Shown in pieces: positions 20,789 to 32,205 of a stretch of DNA of 64,000 bases. The DNA comes from Ciona savignyi (Eukaryota > Chordata > Ascidiacea > Phlebobranchia > Cionidae). The DNA is taken from positions 51,683 through 115,682 of the forward strand of contig CH002524.1 in the NCBI GenBank assembly GCA_000149265.1, in the 5' to 3' direction. Positions within the stretch are counted from its first letter, which is position 1. Each line of letters begins with the position of its first letter. Below the pieces are notes generated by a model. That model saw nothing but the letters and a program-made list of their open reading frames with translations. It ran no database searches and had not been told where the DNA came from. The position numbers were made by a program, and so were the translations under genes.

Positions 20789-21380
20789 TGTCGCATATTC
20801 GTCTGCCTTGTATATTTTATCGTTTATTTAATCGACGTATGCGTTTGCCAGCTGCAATCTGTTAAGTGTATAATTAGTTTAGAAAGCTGTCGTGCCTCTG
20901 TTTTTACCGCCGTGAGTAATTATATATGTACTAAACAGTAATCAACTGTCGCCAGTACGAATCTATTGTGTACTGTTATCGCAACGTTGCAGTTTGCCCT
21001 TTTTCGTGCATTTATTTGGAACGCTATATATACCCCAACATTTTCACTCCCAAGATAAAACTTACAATAACTAACCAAAGCACCGAATTGCTGCTCGTCA
21101 GATTACCTAAAATAACAAACTTAACCAAGTACTGAATTGCTGTTCGTTTTACTACTGAAGAATAAATCTATCTTTAGAAGTCTAAACTGTATATTCTGTA
21201 CCAAGTCAAACGAGGACAGTTTTGGTTTTGCAGTTAAGTGGCTGCCCAGTATTGGCAGGCGAACTCTAGACAACAAAGGATAAGTCTGTCTATTGCGCTG
21301 GTTCGGCTCAAACCCAAGGTTAAGGCGAGATACAAGCCTAACCCAACCAAATCACTAAAAGAAAAAGCCGAGCTCCCACA
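20789..21380 (+). repeat. 3' LTR (592 bp)
   Basis: TG...CA ends and full-length alignment to the 5' LTR; intact and without the MITE. It also supplies the empty target site that proves the MITE insertion at 10316. Confidence 0.9.
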
Positions 21381-21588
21381 AGTTGTTTGTAATATGAAAA
21401 TGGTGTAAGATATATGAAAAGAACATTAGTAAAAAGAAAGAGCAGTTATATGTCTAGAAACATGTGACAATAAAGTGAAGAGATTGGACATTTTATTTTG
21501 CTTAATTCGTTTTCTACTCGTGAATACAATCGTTCTAATGGCCAGTAAACAAAACCACGTGGGAATGTTTTGACGCAATACGTCGCCA

Positions 21589-21900
21589 AAACGTTTGGCC
21601 ATGTTTCAAAACTTCCGCCTGGTAAACGACCTGAAATATGATACAGACAAACATTCACTAACCTTTGATCTGAATCAGCGTAGGCTTGTAGTGAAGAAAA
21701 GAGCAACAACGACATAACCATATATGGTCGCAAATGCGAAACATAATTCTATTGTCATTATGATGAAACTTTGCCACCGTACGCCTATTGTTTCGCGATA
21801 CTCTTAAAACAACTGACAGGGCAGGGCAGATCAGCAGACATATAAATATTTGGTCCGTATTATTAACGCTGCGCTGCATTTTAACGACCACGCAATATTC
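21589..21900 (+). pseudogene. Second hAT family, downstream fragment (copy A)
   Basis: Nearly identical to 44512-44825. On the plus strand it encodes KRLAMFQNFRLVNDLKYD and DKHSLTFDLNQRRLVV before shifting. In the sister copy this follows DUF4371-type transposase sequence, so it is taken as the transposase middle. The 208 bases between the LTR and this point (21381-21588) match nothing else here. Confidence 0.5.
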
Positions 21901-23176
21901 CAGAAGGGGAAGTAGTTAGATTAAACACTTAAACTCTACTCTAAATCTTTAGTTAAGGATTGTAAATAGTTAGTAACTTAGTTCCTAGTAGAAGTTAGTT
22001 ACAGGCATACAGCCGATTGTGACGTCATAAAAGTTCGAGCACCGGTAACATTTTACTGAAGTCGCCACCTATATGCACGTAAAATATAGAGATTTATAAA
22101 ATATAGAGATTGTGGTTAGGGCACTGCTTGCACATGTATATAATATATACATGTGGGGTATAATTGCATGAATTAGTGGGTTGATCTGGCGCTACCTGTA
22201 CTTATATATGAGTCTCGCGATCCAAACTCTGTCACGGAAAGTAGATTTTATCCTTGACCACACGCGAGCACAGCAAAATATACAAAGTTGGCGAATAAAT
22301 CGCCTGTACAAATGATGGCAAAGTATACACAGTTCTTGGCTAATTGCCACATAAAATGGTTGTCTTGCAGTATTAAATTGTTCTCTGCATTTTAACGCTT
22401 TGAGCGGCAAGATATATTCAAGCGTGAAGGTGTTAATATATAAAATTATCAGCGTTCAAAATTACTGTTTCAGCGATAAAATTACTGCCTCTCAGCGTTA
22501 AGCATTATTGTTACTGCTTTAGCCCTAAACGTTATCGTTAATAATTTACGTTAAAAGTTCCGCGTCCCCCCCAAACTGAAACCATTCACAATGTTGTAAT
22601 TGGAGAAGTTATTCGGACTTATGGTTCTGGGTGTGGGCTCTATCGTAAGAGAATAATAATAATGACGTCATATTGTATTCAGTACACACTGCGAATTCTC
22701 TACATACATATATTTCTTGCAGTATTAAATTGTTCTCTGCCATTTACTCTTTGAGCGTAAAGATTCCAGCGTAAATGTGTTAATCTGTTAGCCTTAAAAA
22801 TTATCAGCTTTCAAAATTACTGTTTCAGCGATAAAATTACTGCTTCTCAGCGTTAAGCATTATTGTTACCGATTTAGCCCTAAATGTTATTGTTAATATT
22901 TAATGTTAAAAGTTCGGCGTCCCCCCAAAACTGAAACTATTCACAATGTTGTAATTGGAGAAGTTATTCGGACTTATGGTTCTGAGCGTGGGCTCTATCG
23001 TAAGAGAATAATAATAATAATGACGTCATATTGTATACAGTAAACACTGACTTTTGCGAATTCTCTACATATATATATATGGTAAAATCAAAATGTGTTA
23101 TAAATGGTGGTGGTTAACATGTAATTGACTTTCTCTAACTTTCTCTAAACTTTTTAGTAATTTTTGTCCTGTGATA
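21901..23176 (+). promoter_or_regulatory. Upstream region of KLHL copy 2 with a duplicated 352-bp module
   Basis: Module 1 (about 22364-22715) and module 2 (from about 22716) both begin CTTGCAGTATTAAATTG and contain runs of GCGTTAA/CAGCG words, a C-run, the motif GGGCTCTATCGTAAGAGAAT and TGACGTCA (22663 and 23021). The same double module precedes KLHL copy 4; copy 3 has one. An additional TGACGTCA is at 22020. A splice-acceptor-like CTTTTTAG lies 19-26 bp before the ATG. Confidence 0.55.
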
Positions 23177-24818
23177 ATGGCTGCAAAAAACTTGAATGAA
23201 AAAGAATATAGAAGCGATCACGAGGTCGGTTTACTTGACAATGTAAACAGTTTACGTGAAGAAAGGATACTTTGTGATGTCACATTTAATGCGGAAGGTG
23301 GAGAAGTATCAGCACACAGAAGTATTCTTGCCGCGTTTTCTGAATATTACAGAGCCATGTTTACATCCAAGTGCAAAGAAGGCTGTACAGATGATGGTAT
23401 CAAAGTTGTTGGAATTACAGCTCTGATACTTAACATGATCATAAGCTTCATTTACACTGCAAAGATCACAATCAACAGTGAAACCAGTTTATCAATTGTA
23501 CGAGGCGGCCGATATGTTGCAAATCAAATATGTGAAAGATTATTGTGTTGGCTTTCTTAAAGACACACTTGTTGGAAACTGTTTAATAGTTCGGGCATTT
23601 GCACAAATGTACAATATTTCTGAGTTGGTGACACATTGTGACAATTTCTTCTTAAACAACTTAGAGTTGGTTTCAAATGGACTGGACTTCAAAGAATTGA
23701 ATCCGGATGAAACTGAAGCTCTTATTAGAATGGCAAAGACATCGGATTCTTCAAGTGAAGAGATTTTTAAAAGTATAATGAATTGGGTTAAACACGATCT
23801 AGAAAATCGACAACAATTCTTTAAGCGCTTGTTTCCATTGATTGACATCAAAAAATTACCAACTTCCTTCCTTAAAGTGATTACAAAAACTCAGTGGACT
23901 TGGATGGGAAAATGTAAAACTTTCGTTGATGTGATTTTGGCTGAATTGATCAATCGTAGTGAAAATCAACCAGAAGATGGAGCTAGAGCAGTGAATGTTG
24001 CATCCCAATTCCTTGTTATGGGTGATGGTAATGCAAGCAAACTTGTCAGTATTTACGATGTTGTTGGGAAACATTGGAGAAATATTGTGTCAACCTTGGA
24101 GGGAAGATTTGGTTCAACCAGTGTGAAGATAAACAACCCATGTTTATACGGCTGGTGGTGGATGGCCTGGCACAGATTCTGTTGAGCGGTTAGACTTGGA
24201 GCAAATTAATGCTGGTTGGCACAAGGTGGCATCTATGAATGAGAAACGAAGGTTCGCAGCATCTGCTGTGTTGAATGATCAAATGTTTACTGTGGGGGGT
24301 AGGAATAATAATTATTTATCATCGGCCGAAGTTTACAACCCAGTGGTGGATACATGGACTAATATTGCTCCAATGGAAACTCAACGATGTTATCATGCTC
24401 ATGTTTCGTATGATGGTCGTTTATATGCGTTTGGTGGAAATAATGGGAATCATTTAAATTCAATGGAAAGTTTTGATCCAAGAATGAGGAAATGGGAAAA
24501 AATAACTTCTATGAAAGAGAACAGAAGTGGACTGTGTGGTGTTGTTTGCAATGGTGAGATTTACGCCATTGGTGGTGACGGACTTGATTCGGTTGAACGA
24601 TACAATTTTCGAACAAAGTCTTGGACGTCGGCCAGCAGAATGAAGTACAAGCGATATGCTGCTCCCGCTTGCGTTGTGAATGGGAAGATATATGTCGTTG
24701 AGAGGTAGTGGTGAATCCAGCACCTTCAGTGGAGGTTTATGATCCAACAATAGATGAATGGAAGATTGAAACCAACATGGAGATACCAAGACGTTATATA
24801 TCAGTTGTAGCTTTGTAA
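23177..24818 (+). pseudogene. KLHL-type BTB-BACK-Kelch gene, copy 2 (frameshifted)
   Basis: Almost identical to the intact copy at 46060 but broken by four single-base insertions: a C at about 23485, a C at about 24138, an A at about 24701 and a T at about 24724. There is also an in-frame three-base loss near 23571 (Glu-Val side). The first insertion stops the frame after the BTB core, so no full-length product is possible. Otherwise BTB, BACK and Kelch segments are all present. Because nearly all breaks are +1 changes in short runs on a very similar background, sequencing or assembly error has to be considered next to true decay. Confidence 0.85.
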
Positions 24819-25487
24819 GCGATATCTACAACCAAGCTACCAAGATTACATTGCAAATAATTCAACACTTTTGTTCACAGTAACATTCAGTTAAACTTTT
24901 TTATCTTTCCTGAACATGATTCTTGTTTGGGACGAAATCACTATAAATGGTTGTAGTAGTGCATTTATTCACATCAATATATTTTAGGCTTATCTAATTA
25001 TGTGGATTCCAATTTAAATGTCATATGTTAACCACTGTAAACGCTGTACTTCATACGGTAATGCAATTGCTTTATTTTTTAAAAAAAATTTTTACTTATT
25101 TATTGTTTATATTTACATGGTAACTTCCATTTAGATTATGCTTTATTAAGTAATATACACTGTAATTTCAGCCAAAATTTTGCTTTATTTAGTAATATAC
25201 ACTGTAACTTCCATTAAACTTGTGTTTTATCCAATAATATAACTTTATTATATATATTTGTTTGCTGGAATTCAACTAAAACAATTATTCTGTATAACAT
25301 GCTTGTAAAGACCAATGTGGTAGCTATTTGGGGGAATTACCTATGATTTTGTAATGTCATAATAAGCAGGCATATACATGCTTCTTTTATCTATCCCCCT
25401 ATATATTGTGTATAATTGATACATTATTATTATTATTATTGATTTGCAAATAAACCGCAAGTACAGATATACCAAAAAAGCTTCCCA
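24819..25487. other. KLHL copy 2 3' flank
   Basis: Non-coding, colinear with 47701-48360 and similar to 3793-4566. Contains one to two units of the GCTTTATTAAGTAATATAC minisatellite and a run of TTA triplets at 25427-25440. Confidence 0.7.
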
Positions 25488-25679
25488 CAAATATTTATGT
25501 TTATTCTCGTGAATGGGAAACTTAAAGGGGTCGTTAACACATTGGCAATCGTCAGACCACCTCGCGCCCACCGCCGGATTAACGAAGCTATAGCAGTGTG
25601 TTGTGTATAATTCGCACGTTCCCTTAATTTAGTAGAACCCATTAATCTGCTGGCTTCAGGCAATGTCCGTTAAGTGTAA
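25488..25679 (-). repeat. SINE fragment downstream of KLHL copy 2
   Basis: Reverse-orientation, lacks the tRNA head. Contains GTGAATGGGAAACTTAAAGG, the CAATCGTCAGACCACCTCGC segment and GGCAATGTCCGTTAAGTG. Same position relative to KLHL as at 4567, 35024 and 48361. Confidence 0.8.
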
Positions 25680-25965
25680 GTTCTAAAAGAGTATTGGTGA
25701 ATAGTCCCGAATGGACTGTATTTCTGACCAACTGCTCAGCCACCGACAAATACACCCAATATTTCTCGTCCTTTCATCGATTGAAGATAAGCAAGTCCTG
25801 GATTCTGCGTTTTTGTGCATACTTGAAGAACAAGGTGAAGAAGGACACCGCAAAAGTTTCCGACATCGCCGAGGAGCTTCGATCTGCCGAGAGCGCCCTC
25901 GTGCGCTGTGCAACGTCGGGAATTTCCCGACTGGATGCGCACGCACTCGACCCGACATTCGCGGC
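25680..25965 (+). pseudogene. BEL/Pao pol fragment, RNase H-integrase linker
   Basis: One frame reads PEWTVFLTNCSATDKYTQYF, then SSFHRLKISKSWILRFCAYL, then SDIAEELRSAESALVRC. The pattern FSSFHRLK...WILRF...YL followed by a helical segment ending in LVR-x-VQRREFP is the BEL/Pao region between RNase H and integrase. It would follow the SGPEFLHRPA sequence that ends the larger BEL/Pao fragments. Broken after LVRC. Related copies: 34740-35012 (inverted) and 48553-48765. Confidence 0.65.
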
Positions 25966-25972
25966 GGGTTAT

Positions 25973-26060
25973 TTCGTCGCCAATATGAGCGAGACGGGGT
26001 AAAGGTAGAATATATCATGATATACCCTTACCCCGTCCCGCTCATGTTAATGACGAAAAC
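25973..26060. repeat. GC-rich palindrome
   Basis: The left arm GAGACGGGGTAAAGG and right arm CCCTTACCCCGTCCCGCTC meet at a TATATCATGATATA centre near 26017, with outer arms TTTCGTCGCCAATATGAGC / GCTCATGTTAATGACGAAA. Related but less perfect versions occur at 34628-34735 and 48766-48975. Confidence 0.8.
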
Positions 26061-26950
26061 ACCCCCCTTATAATGTCCTACACAATAGTTTGTTGCCCCG
26101 TCCCGCCATCCCACAAATTATTGAAGTTCGTTATCACGTGGTTGACACTTCCTAGTTTGTGCTTGGTTATTAACGCAGCTTATGTTAATTAATTAACATT
26201 ATGACACATAATTTGAGTTTGACGACTTTTCTTTTAAATTGTTTCCTCTTTGTATTTAATTAAAAAAGGTTTTCTTTTATAAAATAACCAGGCTTACCTC
26301 TCCCAGTACAACCTAATATTGAAATAACGCAGATGGAGAACATACCATATGCTATAAAACAAAATACAGATCTTTTTTTGTATAGCTGTTGTATTTCAGA
26401 ATCAATCAAATAAAAGTTTGTATTTTTACCTCGGCTATACCTTTATTATCTTGCAGTAAGTACCAAGGAAATATTTAAATGAAAATTTTACGCATTTCTC
26501 AATAATCAACAGCTTTATTTCAGCATTACGTATTTTCCGTTTTATTTGGCCGCATCTGTCAAAAGACATCTTGATTAATAAATATTGTACACGGTAAAAA
26601 TAATTAAATAGTAAATCCTGGTGTACATTGAAGTTAATAGCTTTGCTAGGTACAGTGTAGCTATCTTTTACAATACAAAGCTTACATCATATGCCAGGTA
26701 CAGATGTGATTTTGCAGCGTTAAAACTCTCAGTGTTCAAAATTGCGGTTCCAACGATAAAGTTACTGCTTCAGTATTCCCACCATCGAGGCTCAATAACA
26801 ATGTTGAAAAAGGTAGTTGTTTGGACGTTTCTTGGTGTGTGGGCTCTATCGTGTGAGAATAATAATGACGTCATATTGTATACAGTACACAATAACTTGA
26901 GCGAATTATTCTTCCCATAAATACATATAAAATATTTTTCCAAACATTAA
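26061..26950. repeat. Dispersed non-coding repeat (KLHL block tail)
   Basis: Matches 33771-34627 in reverse and 48976-50126 with insertions. Includes a copy-like version of the KLHL upstream motif: GGGCTCTATCGTGTGAGAAT with TGACGTCA at 26866 and a TGTATACAGTACACAATAAC stretch. No coding sequence. Confidence 0.65.
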
Positions 26951-28401
26951 TATTTTTTTAAACATTAATATAAAAGTTATCTGGGGATAAATATTTCACT
27001 ATGATTTGACAAAGGGATATTGGCAAGTTCGCGTTGTGAAGGAAAATATCAAAAAGACTTCGTTAAAAGTTACGAATTTTTAAAGATGGCGTTTGGTATG
27101 GTTAATTCTGGTGCAACGTTCGTGCGCGCTATACGCGAATTGCTAAAGGGGATTGATCACGTGGACAACTATATTGATAACGTAATAGTACATACAAGCA
27201 CATGGGAGCAACATTTGGAGACACTAAATTTGTTGCTAAAGCGCCTATTTGAGACTGGTGTGACTATCAAACCATCAAAATGTTTGATCGGGGCCAAACG
27301 TGTCGACTTTCTGGGGCATAATATCGCGGAAGGGGTGATAGGTCTGCAAAAGGACAATGTACAGATACGAGATGCGGCAAGACCTACGACGAAGCAAGAA
27401 GTCCGCTCATTCCTTGGCCTCACCGGTTACTACAGGGATTAGGATAGGATATTCATGTTTATCCCCGTGAAATGGGAAAACAAATGGGGTTAACATACGG
27501 GCAATCGTCAGATCACCCTCGCGTCCACCGTCGGGTTACCGGAGCTATTGCAGTCAGTGTGTTGATTACATCGACTAAACTATGCGACGATTGCGGTCCC
27601 TTTGACTGACCTAACGAAGAAGGGTGGGCCTAACACAGTAGGATGGGATGAAGAAGAACAAACTGCATTTCAGTCATTAAAGAAGCACTTCACCCAGCAA
27701 ACCGAATATTAAGGCTGCCGGACACGAACCAAACAATTCGTACTGAGGACCGACGCGTCGGATAAAGGCGTGGGCGGTGTTTTGCTGCAGGAGCACGATA
27801 TAAAGTTGTTCCCTGTGAGTTACGCCAGCAGGAAGCTGAGCCGTGCGGAGACCAATTACTCAACAATCGAAAAATAGTGTCTCGGAATTGTGTGGTCGGT
27901 CAAGAAATTCTACATATATTTGTATGGCAACGAGTTCGTACCACAAACTGATCATCGAACACTTGTATACCTGAAGAGCGCGAAATATACAAACAGTAGA
28001 GTTATGAGATGGGCTATGTTTCTCCAGAACTATCGCATAAGATACGAATGTATAAAGGGGTCACTTAATGTTGGTGCGGATTTGATGAGCCGAATTAACT
28101 GATTTAAAGCGTATTGTGCTGTGTACTTCGTTTAAGCTGTATAAGTTCGTTTATTTATTTATGGTGAAATAGTTTTGTGCGTTGATTTCAAAATTAGGTG
28201 ATTTCGCTTAAATGTGGGTTGATGTCACTAACTAGATTGGAATTATGTTTTTGTATTGCGCAACCTGACTTACTTTAAAACGTTGTGTTTTTCGTGGCTA
28301 TGTGACGCCACAATACATGAGGTTATTGTCGTTCACTTTGGTGTTATTATGGGACGTTTCAGTTGGATTATGAGCAGTAAAGAAGGCGGTTGTGTTGAAA
28401 G
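26951..28401 (+). pseudogene. Ty3/gypsy retrotransposon fragment, copy 2 (RT-RNase H)
   Basis: RT from about 26970: FGMVNSGATFVRAIRELLKG, VDNYIDNVIVHTSTWEQHLE (the YIDD box is mutated to YIDN), VDFLGHNIAEGVIGL and RSFLGLTGYYRD. A SINE fragment follows, then RNase H from about 27570 ([41 protein letters not shown]) ending GADLMSRIN and a stop at 28100. Frameshifts and stops are present (for example near 27700 and 27877). Runs into the assembly gap. Confidence 0.85.
27442..27563 (-). repeat. SINE fragment inside Ty3/gypsy copy 2
   Basis: Flanked by GATTA at 27437-27441 and 27564-27568, at the same codon as in copies 1 and 3. Confidence 0.85.
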
Positions 28402-28501
28402 NNNNNNNNNNNNNNNNNNNNNNNNNNNNNNNNNNNNNNNNNNNNNNNNNNNNNNNNNNNNNNNNNNNNNNNNNNNNNNNNNNNNNNNNNNNNNNNNNNN
28501 N
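28402..28501. other. Assembly gap (100 N)
   Basis: Exactly 100 unknown bases, a conventional placeholder for a gap of unknown size. Ty3/gypsy sequence runs in on the left and minisatellite on the right, so the gap may hide more of either. Confidence 0.99.
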
Positions 28502-29790
28502 GCGCTGAAATAGGGCTTGACAAGGCACTGAATTAGGGCTAGACGTGGCCTTGAAATGGGGTGTTGAACGTGGAGCAGGATGTGGTGCTGTAATTATGGA
28601 TTAAACGTGGCACTTGAAAGGGGGGCTTGAGGCTAAAAGTGGCGCTGAAATGGGGCTAGACATGCTGGAATAGGGATGGACGTGGCGCTGAGATAGGGTG
28701 CTGAACGTGGTGCTGTAAATATGGATTAAACGTGGCACTTGAAATGGGTGGCATAGGGCTGGAAGTGGCGCTGAAATGGGGCTTGACATGGCGTTGGAAT
28801 AGGGATGGACGTGGCGCTGGGATGGGGTGCTGAACGTGGAGCAGGATGTGGTGCTGTAAATATGGATTAAACGTGGCACTTGAAAGGGGTGGCTTGGGGC
28901 TGAAAGTGGCGCTGAAATGGGGCTAGACATGCTGGAATAGGGATGGACGTGGCGCTGAGATAGGGTGCTGAACGTGGTGCTGTAAATTTGGATTGGACGT
29001 GGCACTTAAAAGGGGCGGCGCTGAAATGGGGCTAGACATGGCACTGGAATAGTGGTAAAAGTTGCGCTGAAATAAGGCTGGAACTGGCCCTAGAATGGGT
29101 CTGGAATTGCAAAAATTGGCGCTGAACATGGCGCAGGATGTGGTGCTTTAATTGGATTGGACATGCCACTTGAAAGGGAGTGGCATGGGAATGGACATGG
29201 AACTGGAATGGGGCTGGACATCGTGCTGGAAGGAGTTGGAATTTTGCTGGAAGTGGCGCTGAAATGGGGCTGGATGTGGCCTGAAAGTGGTGCTAAAATT
29301 GGGGCTAAAGTGGCGCCAAATGGAGCTGGAATTGGTCGAAACACTGAAACAGGGCTGGACGTGGGGCTGAAATAAGGCTGAACAGGGCACTAAAATGGGG
29401 AGCTGAAAGGCGCATGATGTGTTTTTTAATTAGATTAAACATGGCACTTGGAGGAGGGTGCTATGGTGATAAACATATGGCTGGAATGGTGCTAGAAGGG
29501 GTTAAAAGGCATTAAAATGGGGCTAGATGTGGCCTGGAAGTGGTGCTAAAATTGGGTTGGACGTGGTGCAAAAGTGAGGCTGGTAGTGGGGGCTAGTGGC
29601 ACTGAAATGACATTGGACATGGTATTGGAATGGAGCTTGAAGTGTCGTTGGACTGCTGGAATATGACGTTAGATGTGGTGCAGGACACGGCGCTGGAATG
29701 TGCCTGGTTGTGGTGCTAAATGGGGCGCTGGATGTGGTGTTGAAATGGAACTGGAAGTGGTAAAGGAAGGGGGCTGGCATGAGGCAAATA
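28502..29790. repeat. Minisatellite, ~130-bp units built on a ~20-30-bp motif
   Basis: Repeats of words such as GTGGCGCTGAAATGGGGCT and GGATGGACGTGGCGCTG. Units starting GATGGACGTGGCGCTG lie at about 28675, 28804 and 28942, giving a 129-138-bp period. The array becomes more irregular to the right but keeps the short motif until about 29790. Open frames seen on either strand follow from the repeat and are rich in Pro, Ser, His and Thr; they are not taken as genes. Confidence 0.8.
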
Positions 29791-30412
29791 TGGGATATTC
29801 ATGTTTTAAGACACAACTGACTAAATCCAGCCTGGAGAGGATGCTGTAATCATCGCTGGACATAGTTCTAGACTAGTACCCTCAGCTAGGATTAACATAT
29901 GTTGCACTACCAGTACCCGGTATTTTGGGGGATCCAAATCTGCCCTGCAGAGTAGCTGATGTCAGTCATTTATGTACAAAACTTGCAGCATCATCTTACA
30001 TTTTATTAAAATTAAGGGATTATGTTAACATCAAATACTTCGTCAAGATACAAGACTGGCTTCCAACCAAAATTTTTTTCTACCATCGTTTCATATGAAA
30101 CTTGGAAAGCAATCCCTGAGGTATTGCGGTCCGATTTATTGGGCAACCATACCAATGGAATTAAAAATGAGTTCGTTTTCTGTCTTTAAAAAAAACATTA
30201 AAAATAACATGATTAATTTATATTTACATGGTATATAGATTATATGGACAGGCATACATAAATTTACTTAAGGTGTATGGTTTGAAAATTAATAGTCCTG
30301 TTATATAGTAGCCTATATATACTTCTAATTACGATACTGATGTAGAAATAAATTGATTTTTTTTTGTTTTTCATATTTATTTACTTTATTATTATTTTTT
30401 TCCTCAAAAGTA
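29791..30412. other. Unassigned AT-rich sequence
   Basis: No convincing coding sequence, repeat copy or terminal motif. Lies outside the amplified KLHL block. Confidence 0.5.
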
Positions 30413-30635
30413 CTGCCACCGGAGATATATAAACAAGAGAGAGATTGGCAATGACGTCATAGTCATTGTTTAACTTGAAAGTAAAAACCAAACTCGTCAC
30501 GCTTGTGATTAAGGTAAGAATCAAAATACTGTATCTGTCATTGTAGCTTTTATCGTTTTTAAAAGGCTTTTAGGAAGTGCTACAGTATGGATTTCTTAGT
30601 GAACTAATCTGACGGGGAACTTTTTATTATTTTAG

Positions 30636-30872
30636 AAATACAACTTGACGAAAAGAACATTCCATCATCTGTTTCCAACGTTACGAATGTCACAAAATCT
30701 ACAAGTCTACACCACTTTTACAGCCAATATCAGATACGGATTTAACAGCTATCATTGCAGCAGCCGCCTGCAACATTGGAAAACTAAATACACCAGGCAG
30801 TTAAGTGTTACATTTTTAAAGGATATTTATTCCATTTTACCATCAGATTGTTACGCAAAGTTAGATATTTAA
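30636..30872 (+). other. Possible exon, unrecognised
   Basis: Open stretch of about 75 codons after a TTTTAG acceptor-like site inside the inverted-repeat-bounded element. No recognised motif. Confidence 0.25.
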
Positions 30873-31205
30873 TGTATAACCATTATATTTACCAGCAATA
30901 AAAAAAGTACAGGTTACCTCCTACAGGTTACCAGAGCTAATTGCAGTGTGTTGAATGTGATCGATATATTGCTTATGTTTTTGTTTAAACCAATTAAACT
31001 ACAGGGTTCAGGCAATGTCTGCTAAGTGCCTCCTTGCCCAAGGCTACAAATTAACTACCGGTAGCTAGCAGCTGATTTCGACCCCACTGCCCTTCTCTTC
31101 ACAGCCGACATGCTAAGTATAAAATAACCAACCAAACAAATATATCATGTAAGGTATGAAAAAATATTTGGGATAAAGATTTTAAATTTTTTTGTTTTGT
31201 TTTAG

Positions 31206-31444
31206 AAGGTGATTTTTATTTGAGACAATTGCAAAAGAATGGTGCTTTCAAATGTTGTCCAGCCATAATTGATTGTCTTTTATCAAGCAGTAATGATTCG
31301 AGCAAAGGCATGGTTTTTAAACGAAATTATATTAAGGGATCTGGAGCTCTGTTTGGGATGACCTATTGTTTATTAGAAGTAATTGAAATTACTGAGGCAT
31401 CCTTTAGAAACTTAAGTATAGAAACTAACATAAATAAATATTAA
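31206..31444 (+). other. Possible exon, unrecognised
   Basis: Open stretch of about 79 codons following TTTTAG, starting EGDFYLRQLQKNGAFKCC and ending with TAA. A CC-x-AIIDCLL stretch is present, but no family is recognised. Confidence 0.3.
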
Positions 31445-32205
31445 CAATGTGGCACAATCAGTTTTGGGGCATGTATATATTTTACAATCCATTCTACAAT
31501 TTCTCGTGATTCAAAGGTTTGAGAAGAAAATGTAAAGATTATTAAGTACCGGTATTATATTAAGATCAGATGCTGCTGTAGTCATTTAAAAAAAATTAAA
31601 TCAATTCTCAACAACAAAGGTAACCTTTATAAACTTTGTTATTTCTGTTGAAGTTACTGTTTTAATTTCCATTTATTTATTATATATACATCGTCATGTA
31701 CTTTGTAACAGATGCTGTCAATAAATAAGGCAAACAAATGAAGATGCATCTCTTTGTTTTTATTTATAAATAAAAGAGCAATTGAGAATGATAATAGTAA
31801 GTAAACTATTAAACATACAGTTTTTACTACGACAGAAAGTGAACGAACAGTTTTTACTTCTGGAATTAAATTTATAATTATAATATGGTTCTTATTGGTA
31901 CAAACATTTGACACATAGTTAATATACTTCTGGTCATTATGGTAGGGCTAGTTAATTGGATTATGAAAATTACATTCTCAGTTTTGTGTATTTTGTAGTA
32001 TTTAAACAATAACATGAAAATATACAAAAAAGTTTCGCAGCTGCATTGTGTCTTGCATTTTATGGAATCTTCTAGGGCAGTCTTAGTTTAAAGCCTAGAC
32101 ACTGTGTTTCTCATTTGAAGGAAACTCAAGGTGCTGCCATGTCGTCTATGTTCCCCCGTTTGTTTGCATCTCTACCAAGAACCAGAAAGGCAACCTCAAT
32201 CACTG

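Larger units (their letters stand above)
9811..21380 (+). mobile_element. Composite Ty3/gypsy LTR retrotransposon with envelope-like gene
   Basis: Near full-length element: 5' LTR, leader, gag, protease, RT, integrase, envelope-like gene, purine tract and 3' LTR. Both LTRs start TGTCGCATATTCG and end GAGCTCCCACA. Without its insertions it would be about 7.4 kb. It carries an 889-bp MITE in the 5' LTR and a 3224-bp hAT element in pol, and it has lost RNase H. By eye the LTRs differ at roughly 5-7% of positions, so it is not young. The bases outside the two LTRs do not form a target duplication, which suggests later rearrangement at one side. Confidence 0.85.

Noticed and set aside
9806..21385. 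Target-site duplication around the large Ty3 element
   Set aside because: The bases before 9811 (ACGATA) and after 21380 (AGTTG) do not match, so none is claimed.
28601..29863. Several 60-135-codon open frames rich in Pro, Ser, Thr and His on both strands
   Set aside because: They are translations of the minisatellite; they have no non-repeat sequence and no start context.
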